This document shows positions 34,543 through 44,185 of a DNA stretch of 64,000 bases, piece by piece (the stretch's first letter is position 1; each line of letters opens with the position of its first letter). Position numbers and translations under genes: made by a program. The DNA comes from Tateyamaria sp. Alg231-49. Its GTDB lineage: Bacteria > Pseudomonadota > Alphaproteobacteria > Rhodobacterales > Rhodobacteraceae. Where the stretch lies: the NCBI RefSeq assembly GCF_900143535.1, contig NZ_FRFA01000009.1, positions 1-64,000 of the forward strand, given 5' to 3'. The notes under the pieces were generated by a model. That model saw nothing but the letters and a program-made list of their open reading frames with translations. It was not told the DNA's origin and did no database searches.

Positions 34543-35715
34543 TTATGGGCGCTCAATGGCGATAGCTGTGCCTTCGCCGCCGCCGATGCAGATTGCTGCA
34601 ACGCCGCGCTTGAGATTGCGCTTTTCCAGAGCGTTCAGCAACGTCACCATGATCCGCGCACCCGACGCGCCAATTGGATGTCCCAAGGCGCAGGCCCCAC
34701 CGTTGACGTTGACCACATCATGGGACAGTCCCATTTCGCGCATGAAGGCGAGTGGCACCACGGCGAATGCCTCGTTTACCTCCCACAGATCCACGTCGTC
34801 TTTGGTCCAACCGATACGTTCGAGCAGCTTTTGCGCAGCCGGTACAGGCGCTGTTGTGAAAAGGCCCGGCGCCTGCGCATGACTGGCGTGCCCAAGGATG
34901 CGCGCTCGGATCGTCAAACCTTGAGTTTCCGCAGCTTTTTCAGAGGCGAGCAGAAGGGCCGCCGCGCCGTCCGAAATCGAAGATGAGTTGGCCGCTGTCA
35001 CCGTCCCCCCGTCTCGGAATGCGGGTTTCAGGTGCGGAATCTTGTCGGGCCGCGCGGTGCCGGGTTGTTCGTCGGTATCAATTGTAATGGCCCCTTTGCG
35101 TGAAGGCACTTCGACCGGCGTGACTTCTGCGTCGAACGCGCCGTTCGCGATGGCGGCCTGAGCGCGCGAGAGCGATGTCAAAGCGAATTCATCCTGAATG
35201 TCCCGCGTGAACTGAAATGCCTCAGCACAATCTTCGGCGAAAGTGCCCATAAGACGGCCCTTGTCATAGGCATCCTCGAGCCCGTCGAGGAACATATGAT
35301 CCACCACCTGTCCATGCCCCAGACGGGCCCCATCACGCATTTTAGGCAACAGGTAAGGGGCGCTTGACATGCTTTCCATGCCACCCGCGATCATCGTGTC
35401 TGTGTGCCCGAGAGCGATCTGATCAAAGGCGATCATTGCCGCTTTCATGCCTGACCCACACATCTTGTTCAGGGTGGTTGCCGGGACGTCCTCGCCAAGG
35501 CCCGCGGCAAACCCCGCCTGCCGCGCTGGGGCCTGGCCCTGTCCGGCGGGCAATACACATCCCATAAGAACTTCCTCCACCGTCTTGGCCCCGGCACCGG
35601 CCATGGCCGCCGAAATGGCCTGCCCCCCCAAACTGGCGGCAGGCACATCAGAAAGCGCGCCCTGGAAACCGCCCATCGGCGTGCGGGCTGCGCCTGCGAT
35701 TACAACTGAGGTCAT
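34543..35715 (-). CDS. Acetyl-CoA C-acetyltransferase (thiolase)
   Basis: A 390-residue thiolase. The acylated cysteine sits in LNKMCGSGMKA (about residues 85-95), the catalytic histidine in GGACALGHPIGASG (about 340-353) and the second cysteine in AICIGGGEGTA. It condenses two acetyl-CoA or cleaves acetoacetyl-CoA, feeding polyhydroxybutyrate or ketone metabolism. The start at 35715 has AAGGATTCC upstream; a longer frame was rejected. No phaB or acetoacetyl-CoA transferase is adjacent, so the exact pathway is open. A divergent promoter region of about 90 nt separates it from the STAS gene. Confidence 0.92.
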   Translation of the reverse strand: MTSVVIAGAARTPMGGFQGALSDVPAASLGGQAISAAMAGAGAKTVEEVLMGCVLPAGQGQAPARQAGFAAGLGEDVPATTLNKMCGSGMKAAMIAFDQIALGHTDTMIAGGMESMSSAPYLLPKMRDGARLGHGQVVDHMFLDGLEDAYDKGRLMGTFAEDCAEAFQFTRDIQDEFALTSLSRAQAAIANGAFDAEVTPVEVPSRKGAITIDTDEQPGTARPDKIPHLKPAFRDGGTVTAANSSSISDGAAALLLASEKAAETQGLTIRARILGHASHAQAPGLFTTAPVPAAQKLLERIGWTKDDVDLWEVNEAFAVVPLAFMREMGLSHDVVNVNGGACALGHPIGASGARIMVTLLNALEKRNLKRGVAAICIGGGEGTAIAIERP

Positions 35716-35808
35716 GGCTTTGGAATCCTTCGCGCAAGAGTGGAAACATAATAGTAAGGATTGTCTTTTAGACACGCAATCTAACAGGAAAACTGGATGA
35801 GGGCGGCC

Positions 35809-36147
35809 ATGAATCTTCTCAGCCGATCAGAAGAAAACTTGCAAGTCATCTCTGTTCTCGACAACCGGATCGACGCCGCAGTGGCCATCGAGTTCAAAGA
35901 TGCCATGCGCGCATCCACCGACGGGGGCTGCGAAACTGTGGTGCTAGACCTCAGTCAGGTCCAGTTTATCGATTCCAGTGGGCTTGGTGCGATTGTCGCG
36001 TCGATGAAGCACATGGGGGCATCGCGAAAACTGGCGCTGGCTGGTCTCACTCCGACAGTAGAGAAAGTGTTTAGATTGACCCGAATGGACAGCGTTTTTT
36101 GCGTCTTCAGGACGCTCAACGAGGCGTTGGGCAAATTGAAAGCCTGA
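35809..36147 (+). CDS. STAS-domain anti-sigma factor antagonist
   Basis: A 112-residue single STAS domain resembling SpoIIAA/RsbV. The phosphorylatable serine region is QFIDSSGLGAIVASM (residues about 46-60). It is expected to bind the kinase/anti-sigma partner encoded just downstream and be controlled by phosphorylation. The start at 35809 has GAGGGCGGCC upstream; an ATG at 35797 would add four residues. No sigma factor or PP2C phosphatase gene is next to the pair. Confidence 0.85.
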   Translation: MNLLSRSEENLQVISVLDNRIDAAVAIEFKDAMRASTDGGCETVVLDLSQVQFIDSSGLGAIVASMKHMGASRKLALAGLTPTVEKVFRLTRMDSVFCVFRTLNEALGKLKA

Positions 36148-36175
36148 TTTGTCGTTCCATTTGAAAGACCGCGCC

Positions 36176-36625
36176 ATGTCCCTCATATCGCAAATGCCTG
36201 CCTTTAAAATCTCGGTCCAAAGTGGCGAGTTGGCAGTACGCGAGGCACTTGCCAAGTTGCAGGACAACTTAACTCCTCTGTCGCTCGACGTTGAAGAGTC
36301 TGGCACTGTCGAACTGGTCATGGCCGAGGCGTTGAATAACGTTGTCGAACACGCCTATCCCCGCGGTGACCCCTGTGGCCCAATCTACATTACCTGCGCT
36401 CATGCGCGGGACGGGCTTCACTTGACTGTGGTCGATTCAGGTCGTGCCATGCCGGATGGGCACACGCCTCTAGGCGTCGCAGTTGAAACGGATGTGGCAT
36501 TCGATGATATACCCGAAGGCGGCTTTGGCTGGTTCTTGATCCAAGACCTCGCCAAGGACGTCAGCTATGTCCGCGTTTCACGTCAAAATCGCTTGTGCCT
36601 GCGTTTGGCCGTTGCCATCTCTTGA
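36176..36625 (+). CDS. HATPase_c anti-sigma regulatory factor (RsbW/SpoIIAB-like)
   Basis: A 149-residue GHKL-type serine kinase. The N-box VMAEALNNVVEHAYP (about residues 46-60) and the G-boxes VVDSGRAMP (about 84-92) and PEGGFGWFLIQDL (about 115-127) are clear. With the STAS protein it forms the core of a partner-switching module that could free a sigma factor or another target. The ATG start lies 28 nt after the STAS stop; an upstream TTG (36149) is in frame but less likely. The regulated target is unknown. Confidence 0.82.
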   Translation: MSLISQMPAFKISVQSGELAVREALAKLQDNLTPLSLDVEESGTVELVMAEALNNVVEHAYPRGDPCGPIYITCAHARDGLHLTVVDSGRAMPDGHTPLGVAVETDVAFDDIPEGGFGWFLIQDLAKDVSYVRVSRQNRLCLRLAVAIS

Positions 36626-36963
36626 GCGGCCGGGGAGTCTGAGTGCGCTCCCGATCTCCGTCTGCCCAAAACCTCGCCAAACATTCTGGCGCTCTGTTTT
36701 GCCAATTTCAGCCTGTGGATGGCACTGGGCGAACCAAAACCCCCGACATTCCAAGAAAGCGCCGCTCAGCGACCACATTACTGCCTTGATTCCCCGACAT
36801 ACCGTGACTTGTAGCTGCATATGGCTTCCCTCGGTGTCGCGTTTAATTGCCCCCACCCAGTGCGCGGCACCGAGGAACTATTGCCCCCAAAACAATCGAG
36901 TGGACAAAGCGGGTAACGCAGATACGTTACGCTTCAGTTTGAACACCACAGGGGCCAGCCAAC
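36626..36963. other. Intergenic region with inverted repeats upstream of the GGT gene
   Basis: No supported gene; frames across this region do not look like proteins. It holds two inverted repeats. CCTCGGTG (36829-36836) pairs with CACCGAGG (36868-36875) across a long loop. GTAACG (36913-36918) and CGTTAC (36925-36930), six bases apart, lie about 33 bp before the gamma-glutamyltransferase start and could be a repressor site. Both are sequence observations only. Confidence 0.45.
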
Positions 36964-38538
36964 ATGCGAGACTTTCATCAACCGGGCCGTTCGCCTGTTC
37001 TGGCCACTTCTGGAATGTGCGCAACTTCTCATCCACTGGCGGCTCAAGTTGCTGTGGAAACGCTGAAGGCTGGTGGCAACGCCATGGACGCGGCCATCGC
37101 TGGTGCCGTGTTGCTTGGAATTTGCGAACCACAGATGACCGGGATCGGAGGCGACTGCTTTGTCCTCTGGTCAGATGCGAGCGGCAAAATCAACGCGCTC
37201 AACGGGTCGGGACGCGCTCCGTCTGCATTGGACGCTGCTGATCTAAGGGCCGAGGGCCATTCCGTGGTCCCACCACAAAGCGCGCATGCCGTCACCATCC
37301 CCGGCGCAATCGACGCCTTTTGCACCCTCTCTGAACGGGTCGGCACTCTTGGCCTTGACCGCCTCCTGGCCCCCGCGATCCACTATGCAGAACAGGGCAT
37401 ACCCGTGTCGCAGCGCGTCGCCTTTGACTGGGCAAGCGATTCAAGCGTTTTGCAGGGTGTGGCCCGCGACAAGTTTATGATTGACGGAAAGGCACCGTCC
37501 ACCGGACAGATATTTGCCGCACCCGGTCAGGCCGCCGTTTTGCGCAAGATCGCGAGCCAGGGACGCGATGCGTTCTACACGGGTGAGATCGCAGAAGACA
37601 TGGTCAGCGCGCTGAACGCAGCCGGTGGCAAGCACAGCCTCGCAGATTTCGCGACCACCGCCTGCACCGACACGACCCCAATCAGCAGCACATACAAAGG
37701 TATCGAGCTGTTCGAGCATCCGCCGAACGGCCACGGCGCGACGGCCAACCTGATCCTGAATATGTTCAAGCACTTTGACGTGGCCAACATGGACCCCTTC
37801 GGCACTGAACGGACCCATATCGAGGCAGAAGTGACCAAACTGGCCTATGACACGCGCAACCGGTTGATTGGCGATGCGGATTACACCACGCGTCTGGATC
37901 ACATGCTGGCACCTGAAACAGCCGCCGCACTGGCCGCGCTTGTTAATCCAAACCGCGCCATGGACGACCCCACTGCCTTGTCCGAACAGGTTCACAAAGA
38001 CACGATCTATATCACCGTTGTGGACCGCGACGGCATGGCCGTGTCGCTGATCTATTCGATCTTTCACGGGTTCGGGTCGGGCATTGCCACCGACAAATAC
38101 GGAATCCTGCTGCACAACCGCGGCGCAGGCTTCACTGTGGAAGAAGGCCACCCCAACGAACTGAAGGGCGGCAAGCGACCCATGCATACGATCATTCCGG
38201 GCATGTTGGCCAAAGACGGCAAACCCTTCATGCCTTTTGGCGTCATGGGCGGCGCCTATCAGGCGACGGGCCATTCCCGGTTCGTGACCAACATCGTTGA
38301 TTTCGGCATGGACGCGCAGACGTCAATCGATGCGCCACGTGCCTTCAGCGACAATGGCGATATGAAACTCGAACGTGGTTATTCCGATACGGTCCGCGCC
38401 GAACTGGCCGATATGGGACACAAGGTGGTTGTTCCAGACACGCCAATTGGCGGGGCGCAGGCCATCGAAATTCACGACAGCGGCGTGCTGGAAGGCGCCA
38501 GCGATCCTCGCAAAGACGGGTGTGCATTGGGGTATTAA
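36964..38538 (+). CDS. Gamma-glutamyltransferase family protein
   Basis: A 524-residue N-terminal nucleophile hydrolase of the GGT family, which hydrolyses or transfers gamma-glutamyl groups, for example from glutathione. The N-terminal NAMDAAIAGAVLLGICEPQMTGIGGD (about residues 40-65) is typical. The likely autoprocessing threonine is in DTIYITVVDRDG (about 342-353), replacing the classical TTH motif, as seen in many short bacterial homologues. There is no signal peptide, so it is probably cytoplasmic. A hairpin follows. Acylase-type activities on other amides are possible. Confidence 0.87.
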   Translation: MRDFHQPGRSPVLATSGMCATSHPLAAQVAVETLKAGGNAMDAAIAGAVLLGICEPQMTGIGGDCFVLWSDASGKINALNGSGRAPSALDAADLRAEGHSVVPPQSAHAVTIPGAIDAFCTLSERVGTLGLDRLLAPAIHYAEQGIPVSQRVAFDWASDSSVLQGVARDKFMIDGKAPSTGQIFAAPGQAAVLRKIASQGRDAFYTGEIAEDMVSALNAAGGKHSLADFATTACTDTTPISSTYKGIELFEHPPNGHGATANLILNMFKHFDVANMDPFGTERTHIEAEVTKLAYDTRNRLIGDADYTTRLDHMLAPETAAALAALVNPNRAMDDPTALSEQVHKDTIYITVVDRDGMAVSLIYSIFHGFGSGIATDKYGILLHNRGAGFTVEEGHPNELKGGKRPMHTIIPGMLAKDGKPFMPFGVMGGAYQATGHSRFVTNIVDFGMDAQTSIDAPRAFSDNGDMKLERGYSDTVRAELADMGHKVVVPDTPIGGAQAIEIHDSGVLEGASDPRKDGCALGY

Positions 38539-38542
38539 GTCA

Positions 38543-38561
38543 GGCGGACGGCACGTCCGCC
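38543..38561. terminator. Bidirectional hairpin between GGT and hspQ
   Basis: A perfect 8-bp stem, GGCGGACG (38543-38550) and CGTCCGCC (38554-38561), with a three-base loop lies between the two convergent stop codons. No clear T-run is present on either strand. Confidence 0.55.
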
Positions 38562-38566
38562 CGGCA

Positions 38567-38893
38567 TTAGTTCAGCTGAAAGTGCAGCGGGTAGGTCCCG
38601 TCTTGAAACGGGCCAAACAGATCAGGGATGTCCGGGTGATCTACCGGCTCGCCGGAATAATCCGCAACAAGGTTCTGCTCGGACACGTAGGCCACGTAGT
38701 AGCTTTGGTCATTTTCCGCCAGCAAGTGGTAAAACGGCTGCGCCTTTTTGGGGCGGCTGTCTTCGGGGATCGCCTCGTACCACTCGTCCGTATTGGAAAA
38801 CTCAGGATCCACGTCAAACACCACGCCTCGGAAGGGGTGTTTTTTGTGGCGGACGACTTGGCCCAAGTGATATTTTGCGCGCGTTCTGAGCAT
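38567..38893 (-). CDS. hspQ: Heat shock protein HspQ
   Basis: A 108-residue protein of the HspQ/YccV family, known in enterobacteria to stimulate Lon protease and bind hemimethylated DNA. The family signature runs from KYHLGQVVRHKKHPFRGVVFDVDPEF (residues about 6-31) through QPFYHLLAEND and YVSEQNLV to the conserved acidic end. The start at 38893 matches the usual family length (about 105); a 19-residue upstream extension was rejected. Convergent with GGT and divergent from the AEC transporter across 85 nt. Confidence 0.92.
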   Translation of the reverse strand: MLRTRAKYHLGQVVRHKKHPFRGVVFDVDPEFSNTDEWYEAIPEDSRPKKAQPFYHLLAENDQSYYVAYVSEQNLVADYSGEPVDHPDIPDLFGPFQDGTYPLHFQLN

Positions 38894-38978
38894 AGCGTTG
38901 CGCCCCCTATCTTGCGTGATTACACGGTGCAAGGGACATTTGTCCAACAATTGAGCACATTATTGCTGGAAACAGTCT

Positions 38979-39860
38979 GTGAACCTGACAGTAACAGTCC
39001 TTCAGATCGTCGCCCCTGTATTTTTACTGGCCAGTATCGGCTTTGTCTGGGTCAAGATCGGGCTGGAGTACCGCATTCAGTTTGTAACGCAGTTGGCAAT
39101 GACACTGTCTTTGCCCTGCCTGATCTTCGTTTCTCTGATGCAGACCCGAATCGCGCCCGAGGCGTTGACCGCCCTGTCGCTGGCTTCGGTCATGGCTTAT
39201 GCCCTCATCTCTCTGGCGTTTTTGGCACTGGTCAACTTGCTGCGTCTTGAAGGGCGCACCTATACCGCACCCCTTATTTTCGGAAACACCGGCAATCTGG
39301 GCCTGCCGCTGGCGCTGTTTGCGTTTGGGGATGAGGGTCTGAGCTATGCCATCATCGTTTTCGCAATCATGGCGCTGTGGTCCTACACTTATGGTATATG
39401 GCTGGTTGCCGGTTCCGGTTCGCTGGGCCGGGTCCTGCGCGAACCTTTGGTCTGGGCCACTATACTGGGCGCTCTGCTCATGTGGCAGGGATGGGAAACG
39501 CCCGGCTTTGTGACCAATACGCTGGAACTGATCGGACAGATGGCAATCCCGATGATGCTGATCACGCTTGGCGTCGCGGTGGCCCGTTTGTCGGCAAAGG
39601 GTATGTTGCGTGCGATCGGCTTGTCCTTTGTCAAACTGTCGCTCTGTGTGGCCGTCGCATGGGGTGTTGGCTCAGTCTTCGAATTGGATCGGGTTGCATT
39701 CGGCGTGCTTGTTTTGCAGGTGGCCACACCTGTTGCGGTGACTTCATATTTAATTGCTGAAAAGTACGGAGCCGATGCGCCCTCTGTCGCGGGCCTTGTC
39801 GTGGCCTCGACCCTGATGTCGGTCGCCGCCCTGCCCTTGATCCTCGCCTTTGTGCTTTAG
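38979..39860 (+). CDS. AEC family transporter (auxin efflux carrier fold)
   Basis: A 293-residue inner-membrane permease with about ten hydrophobic helices. FGNTGNLGLPLALFAFGDEGLSYA (about residues 103-126) is the characteristic crossover segment of AEC transporters, and a C-terminal VATPVAVTSYLIAEKYG is also typical. It may export organic acids or amino acids; the substrate is unknown. The start codon is GTG (38979-38981) preceded by CTGGAAACAGTCT; no ATG fits the length better. Confidence 0.85.
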   Translation: MNLTVTVLQIVAPVFLLASIGFVWVKIGLEYRIQFVTQLAMTLSLPCLIFVSLMQTRIAPEALTALSLASVMAYALISLAFLALVNLLRLEGRTYTAPLIFGNTGNLGLPLALFAFGDEGLSYAIIVFAIMALWSYTYGIWLVAGSGSLGRVLREPLVWATILGALLMWQGWETPGFVTNTLELIGQMAIPMMLITLGVAVARLSAKGMLRAIGLSFVKLSLCVAVAWGVGSVFELDRVAFGVLVLQVATPVAVTSYLIAEKYGADAPSVAGLVVASTLMSVAALPLILAFVL

Positions 39861-39947
39861 CGACGCCTGCTAACAATTCGTGATTTCCACGTCCGGTGTT
39901 TTTCGCTATACTGCCTGCAAAATAAAAAACAAAAGCGAGTGAGGCAG

Positions 39948-40523
39948 ATGAGCAGACTCTTTCGCGCATTGGCATTGGTTCTTTTGGCTGCCAGCTGTGG
40001 TGGCGGGTCGGGCACGGCCCCCCGTCAGCTGGACAACGCCTGTTCGATCCTTGCCGAGCGTCCCGGATACCTGAAGGCGTTCCGCGCAACTGAGCGGAAA
40101 TACGGCGTCCCTGTGCACGTGCAGATGGCGACGATCTATCAGGAAAGCAAATTCATTTCCGATGCGCGCACCCCGTATCGGTATGCGGCTGGTGTGATCC
40201 CACTTGGCCGTCAATCCAGCGCCTTTGGATACTCTCAGGCTCTGGATGGCACGTGGGAAGAATACCTTGATGAAACGGGGCACCGCGTCGCCCGTCGCGA
40301 TCGCATTCGCGATGCCACCGATTTCATGGGATGGTATATGCAGGAAACCCAAGAGCGCCTTGGCGTTCCCGTTTCGGACGCGCGCAACCAGTATCTGGCC
40401 TATCACGAAGGCCGCAGTGGTTACCGCCGTGGTAGCTACAATTCCAAACCATGGCTGGTGCGCGTGGCCGGAGAAGTCGACAAGCGTGCGGACATGTATG
40501 CCCTGCAGTTGCAGTCCTGTTAA
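39948..40523 (+). CDS. Transglycosylase SLT-domain lipoprotein
   Basis: A 191-residue exported protein. The N-terminus is a lipoprotein signal (FRALALVLLAASC, lipobox LAAS-C near residue 17). The SLT-like domain has a catalytic glutamate candidate in ATIYQESKF (about residue 64), followed by SSAFGYSQALDGTWEEY and YLAYHEGRSGYRRGSY. It should cleave peptidoglycan at the outer membrane. An in-frame GTG at 39939 is an alternative start with the same leader. It is close to the convergent lolA gene, with a hairpin in the junction. Confidence 0.82.
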   Translation: MSRLFRALALVLLAASCGGGSGTAPRQLDNACSILAERPGYLKAFRATERKYGVPVHVQMATIYQESKFISDARTPYRYAAGVIPLGRQSSAFGYSQALDGTWEEYLDETGHRVARRDRIRDATDFMGWYMQETQERLGVPVSDARNQYLAYHEGRSGYRRGSYNSKPWLVRVAGEVDKRADMYALQLQSC

Positions 40524-40526
40524 GAG

Positions 40527-40562
40527 CAGTGAGCCTAGTTCCGATCGGGGCGCGGCTCACTG
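40527..40562. terminator. Bidirectional stem-loop between the SLT gene and lolA
   Basis: CAGTGAGCC (40527-40535) and GGCTCACTG (40554-40562) form a perfect 9-bp stem closing an 18-base loop that itself contains the CCGATCGG palindrome. It covers the convergent junction and the last codons of lolA. No clear T-run was found. Confidence 0.45.
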
Positions 40563-41128
40563 AAAAGGCGGTTTGACAGGGACCCACCGGTCTTCAGTTC
40601 GCCCAGTACAACGGTGGTTTTGCCACCACCGTTGTCGTTGACCACCCATTGCCGCAGTTGCACAGGGTTGCCTGTGAACTTCATCTGGATGCTGCCATAT
40701 TCAGGATTTTTAGGATCTTGCGCCGTCACAACCGTCGCTGTGCCGTCAAAGTTGTGACCCACAACCATGTTTGCAGCACTCAGGTTCACATTGCGGGCAA
40801 GGATCAGCGACAAGGGCGTGCGCCGCAAGGGGTAGGTTTCGGGTGGCTGGTTGGATTTCGAGTCCACGATATAAACTGCGTTTGCAGAGGCAACGACCAA
40901 TGCCGTATCGGGTGCGTTGTATTCAAACCGCATTCTGCCTGGCCGTTTGATGTAGAGTTTGCCGGTACTGATCGACCCATCGTCGTTGATCTGTGTGAAC
41001 GACCCTTCGGCGGTTTTCAGGTCATTGAGATAGGCTGAAAGTGCATTCAGCGATAGCTTGTCGGCCAAGGCCGCTTGTCCTGCCAACAGGGCCAGTACGA
41101 TTGCGGCGATACGTGTTATCCGGATCAT
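40535..41128 (-). CDS. lolA: Outer-membrane lipoprotein carrier protein LolA
   Basis: A 197-residue periplasmic chaperone that ferries lipoproteins from the LolCDE complex to the outer membrane. A signal peptide (cleavage near QAALA, about residue 22) precedes the LolA fold with AEGSFTQINDDGSISTGKLYIKRPGRMRFEY (about 40-70), the hallmark segment. It is the gene after ftsK on the same strand, an adjacency common in Rhodobacteraceae and other bacteria; 204 nt separate the two. Confidence 0.94.
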   Translation of the reverse strand: MIRITRIAAIVLALLAGQAALADKLSLNALSAYLNDLKTAEGSFTQINDDGSISTGKLYIKRPGRMRFEYNAPDTALVVASANAVYIVDSKSNQPPETYPLRRTPLSLILARNVNLSAANMVVGHNFDGTATVVTAQDPKNPEYGSIQMKFTGNPVQLRQWVVNDNGGGKTTVVLGELKTGGSLSNRLFSEPRPDRN

Positions 41129-41332
41129 AGGGTGTCTGCGTCCTTGGGGTCATGTGTCTTGAGTCTGATATAGAGCGCACCACCTTGATATGCGATAGCG
41201 CGGCCCAAAAGCTGGCAAATCACTGCCCACAGGGGCCGCACATCTGCGGCACTCATTTCCAAGCTCTGAAATAGCCAGACCTAATCAGGCGATGCACAAA
41301 CTGTGCTCGGCCGGTACATCGCAAGGTGCAAA

Positions 41333-44167
41333 TCACCCGTGCTCAGGCACCAGAATCTCGCGTTTTCCGACGTGGTTGGCACTGCTTACCACACCCTCGT
41401 CTTCCATCTGCTCAACCAGCCTTGCCGCCTTGTTGTAGCCGATGGCCAACTTGCGTTGGATGTACGAGGTCGAACACTTGCGGTCCTTGATCACGATGGC
41501 GACAGCAGTGTCATAAAGAGCGTCTTCACCGTCCGTATTGCCGCCAAGGCCCAGCACCTGATCGATGCTGCTTTCCTTGTCTTCGTCCGGCCCATCAAGC
41601 ACGCCGCTGACATAGTCAGGTACACCAAATGCCTTAAGGTGGGTCACGACTTCTTCGACCTCTTCATCCGACACAAACGGGCCGTGGCAACGGGTGATCT
41701 TCGCCCCGCCCGCCATATAAAGCATGTCGCCCATGCCCAGCAGTTGTTCGGCGCCCATTTCACCAAGGATCGTCCGGCTGTCGATTTTCGACGTCACCTG
41801 AAACGAGATCCGCGTGGGGAAGTTGGCCTTGATCGTACCGGTAATAACGTCAACCGACGGGCGCTGTGTCGCCATGATCAGGTGGATACCCGACGCCCGG
41901 GCCATCTGAGCCAGCCGCTGAATGCAAGCCTCGATCTCTTTGCCGGCAACCATCATCAGGTCGGCCATCTCGTCGACGATCACAACGATATAAGGCAGGG
42001 CCTCGGGCGCGAACTCTTCCGTCTCAAAGATGGGCTCGCCGGTATCGTCATCAAATCCGGTCTGAACTGTGCGGCTGAACATCTCGTTCTTGGCCAGCGC
42101 TTCGCGCACCCGGCCATTGTATCCTTCGATGTTGCGCACGCCCATCTTGGACATCTTGCGATAACGTTCTTCCATCTCGCCCACGGTCCATTTCAGGGCC
42201 ACGACCGCCTTTTTCGGATCTGTCACAACGGGGGACAGAAGGTGCGGAATGCCATCATAGACAGACAGTTCCAGCATTTTGGGGTCAATCATGATCAACC
42301 GGCATTCTTCAGGCGTAAGCTTGTAGAGCAGGCTGAGGATCATAGTGTTGATCGCCACCGATTTACCCGAACCCGTTGTCCCCGCGATCAGCAGGTGAGG
42401 CATCTTGGCAAGGTTGGCGACCATTGAATCGCCACCAATGTCTTTGCCCAGTGCCAGCGGCAAACGCATGTTGCTGTCGCCAAAGTCGCGCGACGACAAA
42501 ATTTCGCGTAAGACCACCTTTTCGCGGTTTTCGTTGGGCAGTTCGATACCGATGACAGAGCGTCCGGGCACTGTGCTGACCCGCGCAGACAGTGCCGCCA
42601 TGGAACGGGCAATGTCATCTGCCAGCCCGATCACGCGCGAGGCTTTGAGGCCCGGCGCAGGTTCAAGTTCGTACATCGTCACCACAGGGCCGGGGCGCAC
42701 GCTGACGATCTCGCCCTTAACGCCATAGTCGTCCAGCACGTTTTCCAGCATCCGCGCATTTTCTTCCAAAGCCTCGTCGCTCAGGTGGTGGCGCTGCACA
42801 TCTGTCGGGGTTTCCAACAGGTTGAGCGGGGGCAACTCAAAGCCGGGATGGGTGTCTTCGAATGCAAGCTTCGGCTGCGCCTCTGCTTGGGCGCGCGCAC
42901 TGGGTTGCACAGGCTTGCGGGCGGGTTGCTGCACCACTTTACGCGGCTCGGCCACCGGGATTGCAGGCGCGGCAACAGGCTCGGGCGCAGCCGGTTCAAT
43001 CAGGTCATCCTCAAATTCCTGCGCGCTCAGCGGTGGTTCGGCCCGGCGTGCCACAAGATCGGCAGTGAGGGGCGGTTCAGGTGGTAGAGGTGCGTGTGGA
43101 GCGCCATGAACCAGCAGTGGATCGGGGCCACGTCCACGACCTTTCGTCAGAGGCGCAGTTGGGTGTGCCTGCCCGGCCGGAGCAGCGCGCACCCGTGACT
43201 TGATCACATCTGCAATTTTACTTCTAACCCGCGCATCTACAGGGCTATCGTCCACTTCGACATCAGAATAGGTGTCGACCAATTCCATTTCCGGCAGCGT
43301 CTGCGGCTCTGGATCGGCGCGTTTGATCAGGGCGGGCATGCGGGCCAGCAGCCCCGGTTTGGGCGGTTCCATCTCAAGGCTTTCGTCATATGCTGGCTCG
43401 GGCACCGGGGCGATCGGCACCGCATAGGCTTCAGCCTCTTGCGCTGCGATCTCACGTTGAGTGCGCCGGTCTGCGGACCGCTCCTGCATCGTGCGCGCAG
43501 CCTGCACGGCCCCACTTGCGCCACGACCCAACACAGTCATCAGCGCCGCATAGACCATCACCAAACCGACCAGCAGGAATCGCGCAATGCGCGACAATTC
43601 TGCCCGTGTGAACCCAAGAACAAAGGCCCCGAACACCACAATTCCAACACCCATGGCAAAGGACATCAGCTTGACCGTAAAGGTGGACCCGATGGGCAAA
43701 GCCGTCAGCAAAAACGCCATAACCGTATCGCCAAACAGCCCACCAAGGCCAAAGCCATGCGTCGCGCTCCACTCCGAACCCGGCTGCAATGTGGCGGCAT
43801 AAATCGACCCGAAGGCGATGGCTATGGGGGCAAAGATCAACCGCCCCAAGGCGCGTTCACGGCCCAAGTGCAGCGCAAACCGCACGCCCCAGACCATCAG
43901 CACAATGGCAATCCCAAAGATGCCCCAACCTGCGATCATCACCATGGGTGCTGCCAGCGAAGCGCCCGTGCGCCCCATCCAGTTCTGCACAGGCGCGTCC
44001 GTCGATGCCATCCAGTTCGGATCATGCGGCGTGTAACTCAGCATCATGGCTGCGACCATTGCACCGGCGATCACCAAAGCGATGCCGATCAGCTCGCGAC
44101 TGCGTTTTTCAATCGCTGCCTGCACATCTTGATCAAAAAGTGGGTCACGCCGTGTTTGGTATGCCAT
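41333..44167 (-). CDS. ftsK: DNA translocase FtsK
   Basis: A 944-residue septal DNA pump that clears chromosomes from the division plane and activates XerCD at dif. The N-terminus (about residues 25-215) has four hydrophobic segments, followed by a low-complexity Pro/Ala/Glu linker (about 215-460). The motor domain carries Walker [14 protein letters not shown] (about 605-617), Walker [14 protein letters not shown] and the [19 protein letters not shown] region. The C-terminal gamma winged helix ([21 protein letters not shown], about 905-925) reads KOPS sequences. Starts 19 nt after the aminotransferase gene ends. Confidence 0.96.
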   Translation of the reverse strand: MAYQTRRDPLFDQDVQAAIEKRSRELIGIALVIAGAMVAAMMLSYTPHDPNWMASTDAPVQNWMGRTGASLAAPMVMIAGWGIFGIAIVLMVWGVRFALHLGRERALGRLIFAPIAIAFGSIYAATLQPGSEWSATHGFGLGGLFGDTVMAFLLTALPIGSTFTVKLMSFAMGVGIVVFGAFVLGFTRAELSRIARFLLVGLVMVYAALMTVLGRGASGAVQAARTMQERSADRRTQREIAAQEAEAYAVPIAPVPEPAYDESLEMEPPKPGLLARMPALIKRADPEPQTLPEMELVDTYSDVEVDDSPVDARVRSKIADVIKSRVRAAPAGQAHPTAPLTKGRGRGPDPLLVHGAPHAPLPPEPPLTADLVARRAEPPLSAQEFEDDLIEPAAPEPVAAPAIPVAEPRKVVQQPARKPVQPSARAQAEAQPKLAFEDTHPGFELPPLNLLETPTDVQRHHLSDEALEENARMLENVLDDYGVKGEIVSVRPGPVVTMYELEPAPGLKASRVIGLADDIARSMAALSARVSTVPGRSVIGIELPNENREKVVLREILSSRDFGDSNMRLPLALGKDIGGDSMVANLAKMPHLLIAGTTGSGKSVAINTMILSLLYKLTPEECRLIMIDPKMLELSVYDGIPHLLSPVVTDPKKAVVALKWTVGEMEERYRKMSKMGVRNIEGYNGRVREALAKNEMFSRTVQTGFDDDTGEPIFETEEFAPEALPYIVVIVDEMADLMMVAGKEIEACIQRLAQMARASGIHLIMATQRPSVDVITGTIKANFPTRISFQVTSKIDSRTILGEMGAEQLLGMGDMLYMAGGAKITRCHGPFVSDEEVEEVVTHLKAFGVPDYVSGVLDGPDEDKESSIDQVLGLGGNTDGEDALYDTAVAIVIKDRKCSTSYIQRKLAIGYNKAARLVEQMEDEGVVSSANHVGKREILVPEHG

Positions 44168-44185
44168 GCCTTGTCCTTCGTTAAT

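Noticed and set aside
36567-37241. Rightward frame bridging the HATPase and GGT genes
   Set aside because: It overlaps both genes in a different frame and has no protein-like features.
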